DNA from: Pontibacter coccineus
GTDB lineage: Bacteria > Bacteroidota > Bacteroidia > Cytophagales > Hymenobacteraceae
Length of the DNA: 64,000 nucleotides
Reading direction: 5' to 3'
NCBI RefSeq assembly: GCF_030546575.1
Contig: NZ_JAUOTN010000005.1
Location: forward strand, 186,001-250,000
Shown: positions 61,282 through 64,000 of the stretch, piece by piece
Position numbering within the stretch: position 1 is the stretch's first letter
Layout of the letters: each line of letters starts with the position of its first letter
Notes under the pieces: model-generated
Told to the model about the DNA's origin: nothing
The model's database searches: none
Seen by the model: only the letters and a program-made list of their open reading frames with translations
Program-made: the position numbers and the translations under genes

Positions 61282-63789
61282 TTAGCTTTTCGGATTCAGG
61301 ATGTTGTCGATACGTGCCAGTGCGTCCTGCAAATGGTACTTCGTCATCGAGTCAGACGTCTTTGGCAAAGAGGCCTTGATCTGATTGCGCAGGGCAGTCA
61401 GTTCGCCGCGCACCATCGGACGGATATCAGACTGAGACACCTTCACCGTGGTGACGCCCGCAAAAGCGCGTGCGCTGGCCGGAACAGAAGGCTGCTCTTC
61501 TTTCATCAGGAATTCCATACGGTCCAGGTAACCGCGCTGCAGGTTGCGGCGGTACATGTCTACGTTCTTGCCGCTTCCGATCTCAGACCACACGCCGTTG
61601 CGCAGGTCCGCCATCATCTCAGGCAAGGTATAGGTTTTGCTGCCCAGTGCCGCCTGCGACTCCAGCAAGCGCTGCATACGGCCCGGCTCCAGCACGTTGT
61701 TCAGGATGTTCACCTGCGCCGTGCGGATGCGCTCCACCGCGCCAGCAGACTCGATCTTGCGCAGAATACTTTGGTCCAGCATCCAGGTAGGTGTAGCAAA
61801 CCCTTGCTCGTTGATGAACTTCATGGCACGCTGCTGCTTTTCTTTCGGCACGGCAGCGTACACGTCGCCTTTCTGTTCGTAGGTTTTGTAGTTCTCGTAG
61901 ATACCGCCGATGTTAGCCGTTACGTGGCCCATGTAGCGGTTCCACTGGCCCAGCACCTGGCCGTACATCTCCTGCAGGTCGTCGTAGTTCTTGTTCTCCT
62001 CCTTCGTCCACTCCATCAGGTTTGGCATGATGCGCTTCAGGTTGAGAATGCCGTAGTGGCTGGCCAGCATGGCGTCGTCACCCAGGTCCTCGGTCTGTGA
62101 AGACGGGTCGATCGGGTTGCCCTGCTGACGGCCGAAGCGGTACATCGGGTCATCTCCTTTTTCCAGGATCCACTGCGATAGCTTGGCCACGTTGTCATAA
62201 CCGTTCATCTCCGGGAAATAGGTATAACCCCACTTCACAGAATGCTTGTCATACACGCCTATACCTGGCATCAGTGCCACGCCCTTGTCCTCTGGCTGCG
62301 CCACGTAGTTGAAACGGGCATAGTCCATGATAGAAGGGGCGGTACCCATCTCTTTGGTGAATTTGGCATCGCGCAGCTTCTCCACCGGGAAGGCGGCACT
62401 GGAGCCCATGTTGTGCGGCAGACCCAGGGTATGGCCTACTTCGTGCGCCGACACAAAGCGGATCAGCTCGCCCATCACTTCGTCTTTGAACTTGATGCCA
62501 CGGGCATCCGGGTTCACGGCGGCCGTCTGCACAAAGTACCAGTTGCGTAGCAGGTTCATCACGTTGTGGTACCAGCCGATGTGGCTTTCCAGGATCTCAC
62601 CGGAGCGCGGGTCGTGCACGTTCGGTCCGTAAGCGTTTTGCGTCTCCGAAGAGAAGTAGCGGATTACAGAGTAGCGCGCGTCTTCGGTGCTGAACTCCGG
62701 ATCTTCCTCCGGGGTAGGGGCATCTTTGGCGATGATGGCATTTTTAAAGCCGGCGGCCTCGAATGCCTTGTTCCAATCCTCTACGCCTTGCTTCAGGTAT
62801 GGTCGCCATTTCATCGGCGTGGCCGGGTCAATGTAGTAAACGATTGGCTTGATAGGCTCTACTAACTCACCGCGGGCATAGGCGTCTTTGTCTTTTGGCT
62901 CCAGTTTCCAGCGCACAATGTAGCGGCGCTTCGCAGCACGTTGCTCGTCCGTGCCGTAGTCGGTCTGGGAAAGCGTGAAGTAACCTACGCGCTCGTCAAA
63001 GCGACGGGCAGGCATCGGTACCTTCGGCAACAGGAGCATGGAGTGGTTCAGCTCCACGGTGATGGTACCGGCATTGGAGTTGGCAGGCGGATCAGTCGCC
63101 TCGTAGGTCATGAGGGAGCGCGCCTCGATGTTGATCGGGAAGCTCTTGATGCCCTCCACGAAAGAACGCTTGTCGTCCAGGCGCTTCACTTTGTAAGACT
63201 CACGCTGGCGCTTGTTCAGGCCGAGTGCTTGTACGTCTTTCGAGAAAAAGTCGGTCACTTCCACCACAGAAGCACCGTTATTAAAGGCTTTTACATCGAA
63301 GGCCTGTATTACCGGGGCCAGGTTGGAGTTCTGTACCGAATGGTAGATCTCCAGCGTGTCGCTGGCTACGTTCTGGTAAGAGATCAGGCGGAGTAAAATG
63401 CGATTGCCTTTCTTTTCCCATCGCAGCATCTGGCGGTTCAACTCCTCGCCGCCATACCCAAGGTTGGTAGCGGTCTTGGCGATGCGGCTCACCATCAGCA
63501 TGTCGCGGTTCAGAAGCGTATCCGGAATTTCGTAGAAGTACTTATCGTCGATGCGGTGCACCTTGAAAAGTCCCTCGTCGGTTACGGCGTTCGGGGTGAT
63601 AACGCTGGCGTAGGGTTTTACGCCGCTGTCTTCTTTTTTAGCGGCCGGAGTAGCCTGCGTGGTGGTTGCTTCCTGCTTGGCTTTTTTCTTCTTCTTTTTT
63701 TCCTTGCTTTGGGCAAAGGCAGGCGGTGCTACAAGCGCACCAGCCAGAAGCAGTGTAGCCAGCCGGGCGTAGCGTACATTTTTGCTCAT
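61282..63789 (-). CDS. Zinc-dependent metalloprotease (DUF5117/DUF5118 type)
   Basis: An 835-residue secreted protease with signal peptide (LATLLLAGALVAPPAFA, cleavage near residue 26) and a Lys-rich segment just after it. Residues about 45-330 are the DUF5117/5118 region. HEVGHTLGLPHNM near residue 450 is the HExxHxxGxxH zinc site of metzincins, followed by SIMDYARFNYV, a likely Met-turn. The C-terminal 300 residues are helical. Such proteins are abundant in Bacteroidota and thought to be periplasmic or secreted; substrates are unknown. Monocistronic. Confidence 0.9.
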   Translation of the reverse strand: MSKNVRYARLATLLLAGALVAPPAFAQSKEKKKKKKAKQEATTTQATPAAKKEDSGVKPYASVITPNAVTDEGLFKVHRIDDKYFYEIPDTLLNRDMLMVSRIAKTATNLGYGGEELNRQMLRWEKKGNRILLRLISYQNVASDTLEIYHSVQNSNLAPVIQAFDVKAFNNGASVVEVTDFFSKDVQALGLNKRQRESYKVKRLDDKRSFVEGIKSFPINIEARSLMTYEATDPPANSNAGTITVELNHSMLLLPKVPMPARRFDERVGYFTLSQTDYGTDEQRAAKRRYIVRWKLEPKDKDAYARGELVEPIKPIVYYIDPATPMKWRPYLKQGVEDWNKAFEAAGFKNAIIAKDAPTPEEDPEFSTEDARYSVIRYFSSETQNAYGPNVHDPRSGEILESHIGWYHNVMNLLRNWYFVQTAAVNPDARGIKFKDEVMGELIRFVSAHEVGHTLGLPHNMGSSAAFPVEKLRDAKFTKEMGTAPSIMDYARFNYVAQPEDKGVALMPGIGVYDKHSVKWGYTYFPEMNGYDNVAKLSQWILEKGDDPMYRFGRQQGNPIDPSSQTEDLGDDAMLASHYGILNLKRIMPNLMEWTKEENKNYDDLQEMYGQVLGQWNRYMGHVTANIGGIYENYKTYEQKGDVYAAVPKEKQQRAMKFINEQGFATPTWMLDQSILRKIESAGAVERIRTAQVNILNNVLEPGRMQRLLESQAALGSKTYTLPEMMADLRNGVWSEIGSGKNVDMYRRNLQRGYLDRMEFLMKEEQPSVPASARAFAGVTTVKVSQSDIRPMVRGELTALRNQIKASLPKTSDSMTKYHLQDALARIDNILNPKS

Positions 63790-64000
63790 AATGGGGTGAA
63801 AGATTAGGTTAAATTAGTATTTCACAATATACCAGTTTCCAGGTATAGTCTAAAAGACTATGCTTGAGTGGAATGGTTTAATCAGGTGAACGTGTATACC
63901 TTAATTTCGCGACTTCCATCAGAACAATGCTATCATAACTAAACATATCACAGCAGAATGAGTAATAAATTAGGATAGGCTATACCTTGCTGATACCCTG
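63790..64000. other. Gene-free window end
   Basis: 211 bases upstream of the protease gene with no credible frame. Three AGGTATA/TATACC words lie at about 63842, 63895 and 63981. The protease promoter should be here, but no exact TAnnTTTG box was found on the minus strand. Confidence 0.5.

Noticed and set aside
61246..62100. A 284-codon plus-strand frame opposite the zinc metalloprotease
   Set aside because: Antisense shadow; composition is His/Leu/Val-rich without motif, and the protease frame on the other strand is certain.

Overview
The window is a chromosomal segment of a member of the Bacteroidota, most likely Cytophagales/Hymenobacteraceae (Pontibacter or a close relative). This is inferred from gene content and order (ftsX-DUF3098-uppP-truB-ribF; MBL hydrolase-parA-parB-DUF5683-dapB-lepB; DUF5117-type zinc protease; large TamB), from promoters of the phylum type (TTTG, 19 bases, TAnnTTTG; a perfect example precedes tRNA-Cys), and from a G+C near 50 percent outside the islands. 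No species can be named from sequence alone.

Layout. 1-12979 is an A+T-rich surface-polysaccharide locus. Ten minus-strand genes plus a cut-off one encode UDP-GlcNAc 2-epimerase, a WecG/TagA glycosyltransferase, an AsnB-type amidotransferase, an SGNH esterase, a hexapeptide acetyltransferase, GT4, GT10 (fucosyltransferase-like) and GT2 enzymes, a Wzx flippase, a Wzy-like polymerase and the start of an O-antigen-ligase-like protein. A Wzz-like chain-length protein is divergent. 13072-16578 holds a GNAT-nitrilase fusion and a CoA-transferase operon whose two subunits are split by a small four-helix-bundle gene between inverted repeats. 16742-20318 is the ftsX-DUF3098-uppP-truB-ribF operon. 20411-26005 is tamB and tsaD, head to head. 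26257-34327 carries a thioesterase, smpB, an NlpC/P60 hydrolase, an HNH nuclease, rpsA, a TlpA-type protein, a reductase-like protein and psuG. 34345-40012 has an acyltransferase, a small lipoprotein with a tandem His/Cys motif, tRNA-Cys, a 0.9-kb repeat-rich spacer and cyanophycin synthetase. 40460-47728 is mixed housekeeping and unknown genes (kdsA, apaG, ung, methyltransferases, lipoproteins). 47841-48887 is an A+T-rich orphan RelA/SpoT-domain gene. 49111-54018 is the parAB-dapB-lepB operon. 54328-63789 has two DUF2382 stress proteins, two lipoproteins, yidC, pyrG and a large zinc metalloprotease.

The most striking signal is not a gene. A short palindromic word, AGGTATAC/AGGTATAG (core GGTATACC or its half-site), occurs about 130 times by hand count between 13 and 64 kb, in spacers, terminator loops and reading frames, where it writes Gly-Ile-Pro with an ATA codon, Val-Tyr or Arg-Tyr-Thr. 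It is nearly absent from the polysaccharide locus (about 8 in 13 kb) and absent from the RelA/SpoT gene, the four-helix-bundle insert and rpsA. It behaves like a lineage-specific highly iterated palindrome, comparable in kind to cyanobacterial HIP1, and marks likely recent acquisitions by its absence. The spacers also carry several other dispersed palindromic repeat families.

No CRISPR array, transposase, integrase, rRNA or recognisable prophage was seen.
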